Shown here one piece after another: positions 1 through 6,826 of a stretch of DNA of 18,651 bases (its first letter is position 1; each line of letters starts with the position of its first letter). The notes under the pieces are model-generated. The model saw nothing but the letters and a program-made list of their open reading frames with translations, ran no database searches and was not told the origin of the DNA. This DNA comes from Chitinophagales bacterium (GTDB lineage: Bacteria > Bacteroidota > Bacteroidia > Chitinophagales > UBA2359). Where the stretch lies: positions 1 to 18,651 of the forward strand of contig JAHDDN010000061.1 of the NCBI GenBank assembly GCA_020629335.1, in the 5' to 3' direction. The position numbers and the translations under genes are program-made.

Positions 1-64
1 GACCCCAAAGCTCTAAAGTAAAAGTGCTTACTAGTAATAATATGATCAAAATACGCTGAAACAT
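1..64 (-). CDS. N-terminus of a probably exported protein (partial)
   Basis: An ORF on the minus strand opens with ATG at 64 and runs off the window at base 1. Its 21 visible residues, MFQRILIILLLVSTFTLELW followed by G, have a short basic start and a hydrophobic stretch, as in a signal peptide or membrane anchor. It begins 20 nt after the stop of the 304-aa membrane protein gene on the same strand, so the two are probably co-transcribed. No function can be given from this fragment. Calling it coding rests only on the signal-like composition and the tight same-strand spacing. Confidence 0.5.
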   Translation of the reverse strand, partial: MFQRILIILLLVSTFTLELWG

Positions 65-84
65 CCCACAATTTAAGAAAGATT

Positions 85-999
85 TTATTGATGTCCGTCT
101 GCTGCTATCTTAAAACAGCCCTCCTCTGCCTTTTTCATGATTTCATTACCCATGAAGTTATCATATTTGACGGCATTATATTTTGAGTAAATAGCTTTAG
201 GAGTAGCTTGGTGATATAAATAGGCTAAACCGTCTAAACCAAAATTAGCATAAGCTTGATAAACGATACACTCACAATAAGTCACATAACGAGGATTCAC
301 GCTCTTCTTAAAAGCCTCTTCCTTGCACCGCTCCTTACAAGCCGTTTTATAAGTCTCTAATTGGGTAGAGTTGGGATAATCAAAATGAATTTCATTAGTC
401 GTTAAATCCTTGGCTAAATAACGCACACCAAACTCATCTCCTTCGTTTAAAGGTAAGCCCATTCCGCTAATATATTGCCCATCACTTAATCGAGCAACTT
501 TTTTCTTTCCCTCCTGATTCTCACCATCTATCGTAAAGCGATAAGTCAACTCGCCATATTCATTATCTTCTAAAGGACTGATATTAATGACTTCTCCTGT
601 AGTAGTGATGCCTTCTAATGCTAATTTCTTTTTTGTTTGATAAATCTCAAATTGCCTCAATAAGGGCGGCAAAATAACCACTGCCATCAACAAAAACAAT
701 CCACCAATAAACAAAACGCCTTGCATCAAATTTTTGCGTTTTTCCTCCTTACCTTTTTGGCTAATATTATCATACAATTTCAAATCATACACATACCCAT
801 CAACAGTATTCAATACCACTACTTCACAAGACTCCCCATCTAATACAATGGGAAATCGATTCTCCCCCGACTCATCCATCGGCTCCTTAAAAAGTAACAC
901 CTCATTCAAATATACTCCTATCATATCCTCCACATGCAGAACGGAAATCTGATTATCCCCTGTTTTAGTGCGTAGCATCCATGATTCTGTGTGTTTCAT
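85..999 (-). CDS. DUF3592-like single-pass membrane protein
   Basis: Encodes 304 aa. Residues 1-90 look like a soluble domain. Residues 93-112 form one strong membrane segment followed by basic residues. Residues 130-210 resemble the DUF3592 fold (pattern TTTGEVI..S, a YRFTIDGE strand, then a GMGLPLNEGDEFGVRYL segment), which is usually a beta domain after a membrane helix. The C-terminal 90 residues are rich in Cys (CKERCKEE, CECIVY) and match nothing I recognise. It is the first gene of a minus-strand pair with the partial signal-peptide ORF downstream. The ATG at 999 is the only reasonable start, and no clear promoter box precedes it. Function unknown; the DUF3592 link is by remembered pattern, not alignment. 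Confidence 0.75.
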   Translation of the reverse strand: MKHTESWMLRTKTGDNQISVLHVEDMIGVYLNEVLLFKEPMDESGENRFPIVLDGESCEVVVLNTVDGYVYDLKLYDNISQKGKEEKRKNLMQGVLFIGGLFLLMAVVILPPLLRQFEIYQTKKKLALEGITTTGEVINISPLEDNEYGELTYRFTIDGENQEGKKKVARLSDGQYISGMGLPLNEGDEFGVRYLAKDLTTNEIHFDYPNSTQLETYKTACKERCKEEAFKKSVNPRYVTYCECIVYQAYANFGLDGLAYLYHQATPKAIYSKYNAVKYDNFMGNEIMKKAEEGCFKIAADGHQ

Positions 1000-1099
1000 T
1001 TGGTGTTTTTGGGTGAAGGTCGATCTACTAACGTCCTAATTTACGAACTTGTTTTTTAGGGACTCTAAATTTCAGCAAAAAAGCCACCGTTTACCTCTA

Positions 1100-1115
1100 A
1101 AATGACATATCTTTG
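1100..1115 (+). repeat. Half copy of the RAYT palindrome
   Basis: AAATGACATATCTTTG matches the left arm plus loop of the perfect palindrome at 1132-1162, but the right arm is lost (ATCTATG follows). It lies 17 bp before the complete copy in the same orientation, as REP-like repeats often do near their transposase. Confidence 0.75.
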
Positions 1116-1131
1116 ATCTATGCTTGAACCT

Positions 1132-1162
1132 GAAATGACATATCTTTGAGATATGTCATTTC
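1132..1162. repeat. REP-like perfect palindrome, upstream of RAYT
   Basis: 14-bp perfect arms, GAAATGACATATCT and AGATATGTCATTTC, around a TTG loop. An identical 31-bp copy lies at 1917-1947 on the other side of the transposase gene. RAYT enzymes bind and cut such hairpins, so this is the likely substrate. I do not see the GTAG tetranucleotide typical of enterobacterial REPs next to the stem. Confidence 0.9.
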
Positions 1163-1193
1163 TCATTATCCTAAAACATTAACCTTATAACTT

Positions 1194-1889
1194 ATGTCAA
1201 ACATATATCTCGCCACTTTAAATGCTGACCAATTCTTTCACATATACAACCGTACAAACAATCAAGAAGCTTTGTTCAAAAGTGAAGAAAACAGAGCTTA
1301 TTTCTTACAAAAGTACGCTCATTACCTTCATCCTTATCTAAAAACATATGCATATTGCCTACTTCATAATCATTTCCATCTATTAGTAAAGATTCGCCCT
1401 GAAGAAGCTATTATTCAAACTATCTTAAATATTCCAATAGAACAACTAAGCAAATATCAAGAAAACGTGCTACTTTCACTAAAAAATAAAAAAAACACTC
1501 ATTCAAAAATCCCTGAACCATTTTCAATTCATGAAATTGTTAGTAAACAATTTAGAAGATTCTTTCTATCTTATGCAAAAGCTTTTAATAAAGAAAATAG
1601 TCGTCAAGGCAATCTTTTTAATAGACCTTTTAAAAGGTTATTAGTTGATAATGATAACTATTTTAATCAACTTTTATATTACATTCATGCTAATCCAAGT
1701 TTACACAATGTTCATAATGATTTCACCAATTATCCATGGAGTTCCTATCAGACACATTTATCTGATAAACCAACATTAATAGAACGAGATATTGTTCTTG
1801 ATTGGTTTGGGAATAAAAATGAATATAAAAAATACCATGCTGAGCATCAAAATCTTATGCCAATAAAGAAATGGATTATTGAAAATTAA
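1194..1889 (+). CDS. REP-associated tyrosine transposase (RAYT, Y1/HUH family)
   Basis: A 231-aa protein of the IS200-like Y1 transposase superfamily. The metal-binding HUH motif is in HNHFHLLVK (H60-F-H62). The segment FLSYAKAFN...SRQGNLFNRPFKRLLV (about 125-152) has the layout of the catalytic-Tyr helix and the G-x-L-F/W...RxF/Y block of RAYTs, with Y128 the best nucleophile candidate. LLYYIHANP and YPWSSY are further family motifs. RAYTs are domesticated single-copy enzymes thought to spread REP hairpins in trans. Identical 31-bp palindromes flank the gene: one ends 31 nt before the ATG, the other starts 27 nt after the stop. The gene is complete, with no terminal inverted repeats of a classical IS. 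Catalytic residues are assigned by motif position only. Confidence 0.92.
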   Translation: MSNIYLATLNADQFFHIYNRTNNQEALFKSEENRAYFLQKYAHYLHPYLKTYAYCLLHNHFHLLVKIRPEEAIIQTILNIPIEQLSKYQENVLLSLKNKKNTHSKIPEPFSIHEIVSKQFRRFFLSYAKAFNKENSRQGNLFNRPFKRLLVDNDNYFNQLLYYIHANPSLHNVHNDFTNYPWSSYQTHLSDKPTLIERDIVLDWFGNKNEYKKYHAEHQNLMPIKKWIIEN

Positions 1890-1916
1890 ACCTAATAATA
1901 AAATTATCTTGAATAA

Positions 1917-1947
1917 GAAATGACATATCTTTGAGATATGTCATTTC
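1917..1947. repeat. REP-like perfect palindrome, downstream of RAYT
   Basis: Identical over all 31 bp to 1132-1162: 14-bp arms and a TTG loop. It also lies 39 nt upstream of the beta-lactamase-like gene and, being perfectly palindromic, could act as a weak terminator or mRNA-stabilising hairpin. Confidence 0.9.
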
Positions 1948-1986
1948 AGGCATCTCCAATTCACTTCGTTAATAGAAAAAGAGTGT

Positions 1987-3102
1987 ATGACATTCAAACT
2001 ATCTACTACTATCCTCTTAATTATTCTGCTGCTATTCAGCAGTTGCATCCCCTTTAGAGCGCTCTATTTATTAAGCCCTGACCCCAAGGATGTCCAACGC
2101 TTCCCCAACAAAACCATCCAAAAAAGCGAAGCCCCCTTTCTATTTCACCAACAGCCCAAAGATTACACCCTAAGCCTCAAAGTCAATGATTGGACCACTG
2201 ATGTACCCGTATTTCGCCCTCTCCATGATATTCTCTCTGATCACGCCGTCAATGCCTTTTTAATGATTCGCAATGACAGCCTATTAGCAGAGCATTATTT
2301 CAATGATTATGATGCCCAATCTCTACACCCTTCTTATTCCGTCGCCAAATCTTTCACTTCTGCTTTAATCGGGATCGCCATAGATGAACAGCACATCAAA
2401 AGTGTGGAGGAACCCATCACCAATTACCTCAGCGAATTAGATTATGATGATCGCTTCTCACAAGTTCGTATTAGTGATTTACTCAATCACACTTCTAACT
2501 TTCAGCCCTACCAAGCAGAAGACGCCCATCTATATTATGGCAAAAATTTGGAAAAGCCACTTCAAGACATTCGTTTCGAAGGTACCCCTGGCACGACACA
2601 GCGATATAGCAATATGAATACAGAATTATTGGGCATCATTATCACCCGCACAACGGGCCAAAGTCCAGCAGAATACTTAAGTAATAAAGTCTGGAAAAAT
2701 ATCGGTACCGAATCCAATGCTCTCTGGAGCACCGAAGAAAAACAACAACAAGAAAAGACCTTCTGTTGCCTCAATGCAACTGCCCGCGATTACGCCAAAT
2801 TCGGCCGCCTATTCCTCCAGCAAGGAGAATGGCAAGGTAAACAAATTATTTCCAAAGACTGGGTACAAGCATCTACTAAAAGAGATACACTAAGAGGAAG
2901 CAGTCACGCTTATCAATACTCCTGGCATTTAGGCACTAGCGCATATGACGACTTCATGGCGGTTGGTCTATATAAGCAATACATCTATATGCACCCTGAG
3001 AAAAATATCATTATGGTGCTCCTTTGTTCTAAAGAAAAAGAAATCAAAGAAGAAATGGTCAATTGGCCTTATGTTTTTCGGCAATTGGTGGATTTGCTAT
3101 AA
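1987..3102 (+). CDS. Serine hydrolase lipoprotein, beta-lactamase (class C/PBP) fold
   Basis: Encodes 371 aa. An N-terminal signal ends in a lipobox (LFSSC, acylated Cys20), so it is probably a lipoprotein. The catalytic motif SxxK is SVAK (Ser118, Lys121), inside the usual SYSVAKSF context. The second motif YxN is YSN (Tyr207-Asn209). HLGTSAY (about 314-320) stands where the KTG-like third motif is expected, with His replacing Lys as in many esterase or peptidase members. These enzymes (Pfam Beta-lactamase PF00144) include D-aminopeptidases and esterases as well as class C beta-lactamases, so the substrate cannot be inferred and resistance is not implied. It is a single gene just after the RAYT palindrome. 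The nearest downstream feature is repeat DNA. Confidence 0.88.
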   Translation: MTFKLSTTILLIILLLFSSCIPFRALYLLSPDPKDVQRFPNKTIQKSEAPFLFHQQPKDYTLSLKVNDWTTDVPVFRPLHDILSDHAVNAFLMIRNDSLLAEHYFNDYDAQSLHPSYSVAKSFTSALIGIAIDEQHIKSVEEPITNYLSELDYDDRFSQVRISDLLNHTSNFQPYQAEDAHLYYGKNLEKPLQDIRFEGTPGTTQRYSNMNTELLGIIITRTTGQSPAEYLSNKVWKNIGTESNALWSTEEKQQQEKTFCCLNATARDYAKFGRLFLQQGEWQGKQIISKDWVQASTKRDTLRGSSHAYQYSWHLGTSAYDDFMAVGLYKQYIYMHPEKNIIMVLLCSKEKEIKEEMVNWPYVFRQLVDLL

Positions 3103-3133
3103 GTGATTTTATAATTTTATTAGGGCGGCATTT

Positions 3134-3266
3134 CCCGCTTTCCGCTCTTATGTGGCTATGCGTAGCCTGTTCAGCATAGTCGGTACTTGTCTGCCACTAG
3201 CGTGGCCAGCCTACGTCCCTCCTTGCTTCACGAGTCTACGCATGAACGCCACATACCGCTTCAATC
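3134..3266 (+). repeat. 135-bp dispersed repeat, copy 1
   Basis: The most divergent of four copies in the window (others at 4677-4812, 10117-10251, 14051-14186). It shares TCCGCTCTTATGTGGCTATG at the left and ACGCCACATACCGCTTC at the right, and keeps the 8-bp inverted pair TATGTGGC / GCCACATA. The middle (CTTGTCTGCC...GGCCAGCCTACGTC) aligns with copy 4. It is much richer in G+C than the flanking genes. The open frame through it (3187-3369) is not shared by the other copies, so I treat the element as non-coding. Confidence 0.8.
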
Positions 3267-3340
3267 GGGGCCGCGGTTCCTAGTGATGAGTTATGAGCAC
3301 ATAGTGATGAGCATATTTTTTATAAAAAATCCCGATAGGA

Positions 3341-3599
3341 ATGCTCCATATTTTAGCGCAGCATTTTAATGCTGGGGAAAAATGTGAAGTACTAACTAAT
3401 TTAAGAGGATATATCTTGATAGATGTTAATGGTCAAATCATAGAAGTCTTACAAGAAGAATCTGAGAAGACTTTTTCGAAAAAAAAACAAGGCTTTTGAG
3501 CAATTAGTATTGGAGTACAGTAAGTGGAAACCAGCAATTTTTAATGATAAACCAGTCATTTGTAAAGTACAATATTATATACAATACAAGCTTAGGTAA
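3341..3599 (+). pseudogene. Frameshifted TonB C-terminal-like protein
   Basis: Frame A from ATG 3341 encodes 52 residues (MLHILAQHFNAGEK..., then GYILIDVNGQIIEV) and stops at 3497. The frame that resumes just after a run of nine A (3479-3487) continues KAFEQLVLEYSKWKP, then AIFNDKPVICKVQYY and ends IQYKLR at 3597-3599. Joined, this resembles the TonB C-terminal domain of Bacteroidota: a first strand 'FxVDxxGxIxxVxV', then 'A...LxxxxxWxPAxxNxKPVxxxxxxxIxFKL'. One A too many in the run explains the break. It is also short at the 5' end: an in-frame stop lies at 3323, and no signal or TM segment is present. It is either a decayed gene fragment or a single homopolymer indel. The TonB-C assignment is pattern-based. 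Confidence 0.6.
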
Positions 3600-3803
3600 A
3601 ATAATTATAACACAATTATTTAATTGATAAGGAGCAACTCCCAATGTCATGAAAATAAGAAAAATTCAAACAATATACTGAATTACCCAAATATCTTGTT
3701 TAGTATTCCTCCAATTTCTTGCTCGGAGAGATTCTTTCAAGCTTCGCTTTCAGAATGACAGGCTTTTTAGGGGTGAATGGGTATTCAAGAGTAAAACAAT
3801 AAT

Positions 3804-3838
3804 CGCTCATCGCTACGCGCTACGCACTATGCGCTAGT
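3804..3838. repeat. Heptamer tandem repeat, CGCTACG type
   Basis: Five consecutive 7-mers: CGCTCAT, CGCTACG, CGCTACG, CACTATG, CGCTAGT. The array ends one base before the stop codon of the RDD gene. The preceding 3600-3803 holds no gene I can support. Within it, 3717-3765 (CTTGCTCGGAGAGATTC... to ATGACAGG) resembles a common dispersed intergenic word of this phylum. Confidence 0.75.
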
Positions 3839-3839
3839 C

Positions 3840-4562
3840 CTACTTCCCTCTATTCAACATATTGTAATCCTTGATCACGGTATTTAGGAATTTTAGGGCG
3901 GGCATATCTGTGTTGGTTTGTAGGATGGACTCTACTTTTTCGGCTAAGGCGGTGATGACGTTCATATTTTGGGAGATCATGCTGCCGTTGATGACGTCTT
4001 TGATGATGACCATATCTTTGTCGGTGAGTTGGGTGACTTGCGGAAAGTCGGGTACATAACCCTCTGGGATTTCTGGAATGCGAATGCTGTCTAAATCGTC
4101 TTTCATAGAGGTTTTGATGACGACTGTGCCTGCGGCTAAATCGCCTAAACGTTGGGCATTTTCGGTGATGAGAATGAAGAGAGTAGCTAAACCGCCAAGG
4201 GTGATCATGATCTCTAATAGACGCATGACCCAACGCATGAAGTAATTGCCTAAGCTGGGCTGGCTACCGTCTAAACGGGCCACTTTGATCTTCATGGTCA
4301 TTTTGCCAAGGCTTTGACCATCGAAGAAGGCTTCAAAGAGGAGGTGGTAAAGAGTAACTGGCAATAAAAGTAGGGTCATAATAAGGTAGCTATCAGACCA
4401 CATTGGAAATTTAGATATTTGATTGAGAATAGAGACTGCTAATAGGATGTAAGCAAAACGGACTAAGTTGTCAATGATATTGGCTAAGATACGATCGCCG
4501 ACACTGGCTACTTGGTACTCAATGTCGATGTTTTGGGTGGTTTGGATTCTGATGCTTTCCAT
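3840..4562 (-). CDS. RDD family membrane protein
   Basis: Encodes 240 aa. The family motif is in VGDRILANIIDNLV (Arg24, Asp31), followed by hydrophobic segments at about 33-48, 59-80 and 112-133. The second family signature, FFDGQSLGKMTMKIKVARLDG (about 79-99), and NAQRLGDLAAGTVVI (135-149) are both present. RDD proteins are polytopic inner-membrane proteins; a few have been tied to ion/proton exchange, but most have no known role. The C-terminal 90 residues (about 150-240) are a hydrophilic extension, probably cytoplasmic and helical. In many Bacteroidota RDD genes sit next to SpoIIM and other membrane genes, but not here. ATG 4562 is chosen because the protein aligns from its first residues (IRIQTTQNIDIEY). 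Confidence 0.9.
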   Translation of the reverse strand: MESIRIQTTQNIDIEYQVASVGDRILANIIDNLVRFAYILLAVSILNQISKFPMWSDSYLIMTLLLLPVTLYHLLFEAFFDGQSLGKMTMKIKVARLDGSQPSLGNYFMRWVMRLLEIMITLGGLATLFILITENAQRLGDLAAGTVVIKTSMKDDLDSIRIPEIPEGYVPDFPQVTQLTDKDMVIIKDVINGSMISQNMNVITALAEKVESILQTNTDMPALKFLNTVIKDYNMLNRGK

Positions 4563-4644
4563 GAGATAAGGGCTTAGATACTAAATTCGGTGTTAAAATA
4601 AATTAAATATAGGAATTTGTGGTGGTTTTGCCTATAATAAATTG

Positions 4645-4674
4645 TTGATAATGGGATATTACTTGTATTTTTGC
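4645..4674 (+). promoter_or_regulatory. Bacteroidota-type promoter pointing into repeat copy 2
   Basis: A perfect -7 box TATTTTTGC (4666-4674, consensus TAnnTTTGC) has a TTG at 4645-4647, 18 nt upstream (a second TTG at 4642-4644 gives 21 nt). Transcription would start near 4680, at the boundary of repeat copy 2, and no coding gene lies immediately downstream. The ctp gene is 400 bp away. Confidence 0.5.
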
Positions 4675-4676
4675 AC

Positions 4677-4812
4677 GGCTTAGGGATGGAAGTGGTATGT
4701 GGCGTTCATGCAGCGACTTACGTAGCTTAGGTACGTGCAGGCTGGCTTTAGCAGACAAACGGACCTTAGCGTAGTAGGAGCAGCATAGCCACATAAGAAC
4801 GGACAGCCCGAC
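4677..4812 (-). repeat. 135-bp dispersed repeat, copy 2
   Basis: Inverse orientation relative to copies 1 and 3. On the minus strand it reads GTCGGGCTGTCCGTTCTTAT at one end and ACTTCCATCCCTAAGCC at the other, as in copy 3. The inner pair TATGTGGC / GCCACATA is intact. The minus-strand open frame through it (4603-4875) includes an LSVLMWLC stretch also seen in copy 3, because the DNA is shared; that frame is not conserved to the end of the element. Confidence 0.85.
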
Positions 4813-4825
4813 CCGTAGCGTCCTT

Positions 4826-4890
4826 TGTAGGGGCCGACCTGTGTGTCGGCCCGTCCCAAGGATGGGCGGACACATAGGTCCGCCCTTACA
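4826..4890. repeat. Inverted pair of GGGC-ACACATAGG-GCCC hairpin repeats
   Basis: Two units in opposite orientation: 4826-4852 (its complement reads GGGCCGAC-ACACAG-GTCGGCCC-CTACA) and 4864-4890 (GGGCGGAC-ACATAG-GTCCGCCC-TTACA). Each forms an 8-bp perfect stem. The stems differ at paired positions (CG in one, GC in the other), so pairing is kept while sequence changes. Related units lie at 9908-9986 and 14209-14236. Confidence 0.8.
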
Positions 4891-4916
4891 ATAAGCGAAG
4901 GGGAAGCCCCAAATTT

Positions 4917-4951
4917 AATGACGAATTAGAAATTACGAATGACGAATTGGT
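4917..4951. repeat. Heptamer tandem repeat, AATTACG type
   Basis: Five 7-mers: AATGACG, AATTAGA, AATTACG, AATGACG, AATTGGT. A 19-bp stretch (TTAATGACGAATTAGAAAT, 4915-4933) recurs exactly at 4997-5015, 82 bp later. The repeats fill the region upstream of ctp. Confidence 0.75.
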
Positions 4952-4998
4952 TTTGAGTTGAAACTATACGTTATACAAAATTGCGTTCGTTTATTATT

Positions 4999-5026
4999 AA
5001 TGACGAATTAGAAATGACTAATCGTT
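4999..5026. repeat. Heptamer tandem repeat, second AATTACG-type block
   Basis: Four 7-mers: AATGACG, AATTAGA, AATGACT, AATCGTT. It shares its first 17 bases exactly with the block at 4917, including the TT just before, which suggests duplication. It lies 52 bp before the ctp start codon. Confidence 0.65.
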
Positions 5027-5077
5027 TTGTTAGTTTTTTTCGTTTGTTATACAGTAGATCAAGATAAATTAAGATAA

Positions 5078-6808
5078 ATGAGTTATTCTTCACCAGAAGA
5101 TTCTAAATATTCGCAGGAGAGTCGTGGCGCACGAAATATTTATAGTCCGATCATATTTGCTTTGGTATTAATAGTTGGTATGCAATTGGGCTATCGGCTT
5201 TTTCAGGGCTTGAATGGGGGTAGCCCTATGACGGCTTATGGGCCTACGGCTTCTAGCTTACCATTGATTGATGAGGTCTATGGCTATATTGATGCAAAGT
5301 ATGTGGATACGATTAATACGGATAAGATTGCCAAGGATGTCATTAAGGAAACTTTGAAGAACTTGGACCCGCATTCTTATTTTATTGATGTGAAGGAATT
5401 GAAGCGGGTGAATGAGGAATTGCAGGGAAATTTTGATGGTATTGGGGTGGAGTTTTCTATAGTGAAGGATACGATTACGGTAGTGACACCTATTGCAGGA
5501 GGGCCTTCGGAGGCTTTGGGTATTCGTTCGGGAGATAAAGTGATTAGTATTGAAGATACGATAGTAGCTGGTGTTGGAATTACCAATCGGGATGTGATGG
5601 CTAAATTGAGGGGCAAGAAAGGCACGAAGGTTAGAGTAGGAGTTCAGCGCAAGGGTATATCAGATTTAATTGATTATACGATTACGAGGGATAAAATTCC
5701 TTTGTTTAGTGTGGATGCAGGCTATATGATGGATGAGGATGTTGGCTATATCAAGATTAATCGATTTAGTGCGACGACTTATAATGAGTTTAATGATGCT
5801 TTGATTCGATTACTTGAAGGTGGCATGCAGGATCTGATTTTGGATCTTCGACAAAATCCAGGTGGCTATTTGACGGCTGCTACGACTATAGCCGATGATT
5901 TCTTGGGCGGTAGTAAGTTATTAGTGTATACAGAAGGCAGAAATTATTTGAGAAAAGAATATAAGTCCAGAAGACGTGGCTTATTTGAAGAAGGGAAATT
6001 GGTGGTCTTGATAGATCAAGGTAGTGCTTCTGCTAGTGAAATTTTAGCCGGTGCGGTACAAGATTGGGATAGAGGTACTATCATTGGTAGACGTTCTTTT
6101 GGTAAGGGTTTAGTACAAGAACAGTATAACCTAAGAGATGGAAGTGCAATGCGATTGACAGTGGCTCGTTATTATACCCCTTTGGGCAGATGTATTCAAA
6201 AGCCTTATGAAGAAGGAGTAGAAGATTATCAGAAAGAAATTTATGAACGGATTGATCAAGGAGAATTGTATGTGGAGGATAGTATTAAGGTAGCCGACTC
6301 GATTCAGTATATTACGCCTGCGGGTAAAGTACTGTATGGTGGAGGTGGTATTATGCCAGATCATTTCATTCCTTTAGACACGACTAATATCTCCAGTTTC
6401 TTATCTCGTGCTCGTAGCTATATTTCTCCATTTGCTTATAATCTGTATGGTGAAAATCAAGCGAAGTACGATCAAATGAAAGATGATTTCGAAAGTTATA
6501 AACGCAATTATCAGATTAGCGATCAAATCTATGATCAGTTTAGAGATTATATAGAAGAACAGGATTTGAAGCTCAAGGACTCGGCAACTGAAGATGAGAA
6601 AGAAGCATTAAAAAAATTAGAAATCAATGATGCTATGCTTCAAAAAGCAAAACCAGAATTTAAAAATTATATCAAATCTTACTTAGCTAAGCAAATTTGG
6701 AATTATCAAGGCTTTTATCCAATCATTAATGAGACGGACAATGATATCCAAAATGCTTATGAGTTTATTAGAAGTGGAACCTTTAAATTAGCCAAAACCA
6801 ATAACTAA
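5078..6808 (+). CDS. ctp: C-terminal processing (tail-specific) serine protease, S41 family
   Basis: A 576-aa periplasmic protease that degrades or trims proteins from the C-terminus. A membrane anchor or uncleaved signal lies at 24-42. An N-terminal helical part includes LKNLDPHSYFI (93-103). A PDZ domain (about 112-200) holds the substrate-binding GGPSEALGIRSGDKVISI stretch. The S41 catalytic core follows: VGYIKINRFS (222-231) and LILDLRQNPGGYL (253-265). The catalytic Ser-Lys dyad is in GSASASE (Ser318) and SFGKGLVQ (Lys343), with Asp329 eleven residues after the Ser, the same spacing as in E. coli Prc/Tsp. The tail from about 440 is a charged helical extension common in Bacteroidota members. 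purL follows after 18 nt, so they probably share a transcript. All catalytic residues are present. Confidence 0.95.
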   Translation: MSYSSPEDSKYSQESRGARNIYSPIIFALVLIVGMQLGYRLFQGLNGGSPMTAYGPTASSLPLIDEVYGYIDAKYVDTINTDKIAKDVIKETLKNLDPHSYFIDVKELKRVNEELQGNFDGIGVEFSIVKDTITVVTPIAGGPSEALGIRSGDKVISIEDTIVAGVGITNRDVMAKLRGKKGTKVRVGVQRKGISDLIDYTITRDKIPLFSVDAGYMMDEDVGYIKINRFSATTYNEFNDALIRLLEGGMQDLILDLRQNPGGYLTAATTIADDFLGGSKLLVYTEGRNYLRKEYKSRRRGLFEEGKLVVLIDQGSASASEILAGAVQDWDRGTIIGRRSFGKGLVQEQYNLRDGSAMRLTVARYYTPLGRCIQKPYEEGVEDYQKEIYERIDQGELYVEDSIKVADSIQYITPAGKVLYGGGGIMPDHFIPLDTTNISSFLSRARSYISPFAYNLYGENQAKYDQMKDDFESYKRNYQISDQIYDQFRDYIEEQDLKLKDSATEDEKEALKKLEINDAMLQKAKPEFKNYIKSYLAKQIWNYQGFYPIINETDNDIQNAYEFIRSGTFKLAKTNN

Positions 6809-6826
6809 AAATAACTATATACCCTT

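Noticed and set aside
1987..3102. Antibiotic-resistance beta-lactamase
   Set aside because: The SxxK and YxN motifs show only the fold; the third motif begins HxG and the lipoprotein type is common among esterases and peptidases.
3850..4233. 127-aa minus-strand ORF rich in Arg and His
   Set aside because: Out-of-frame shadow of the RDD protein gene, with composition typical of a shifted frame.
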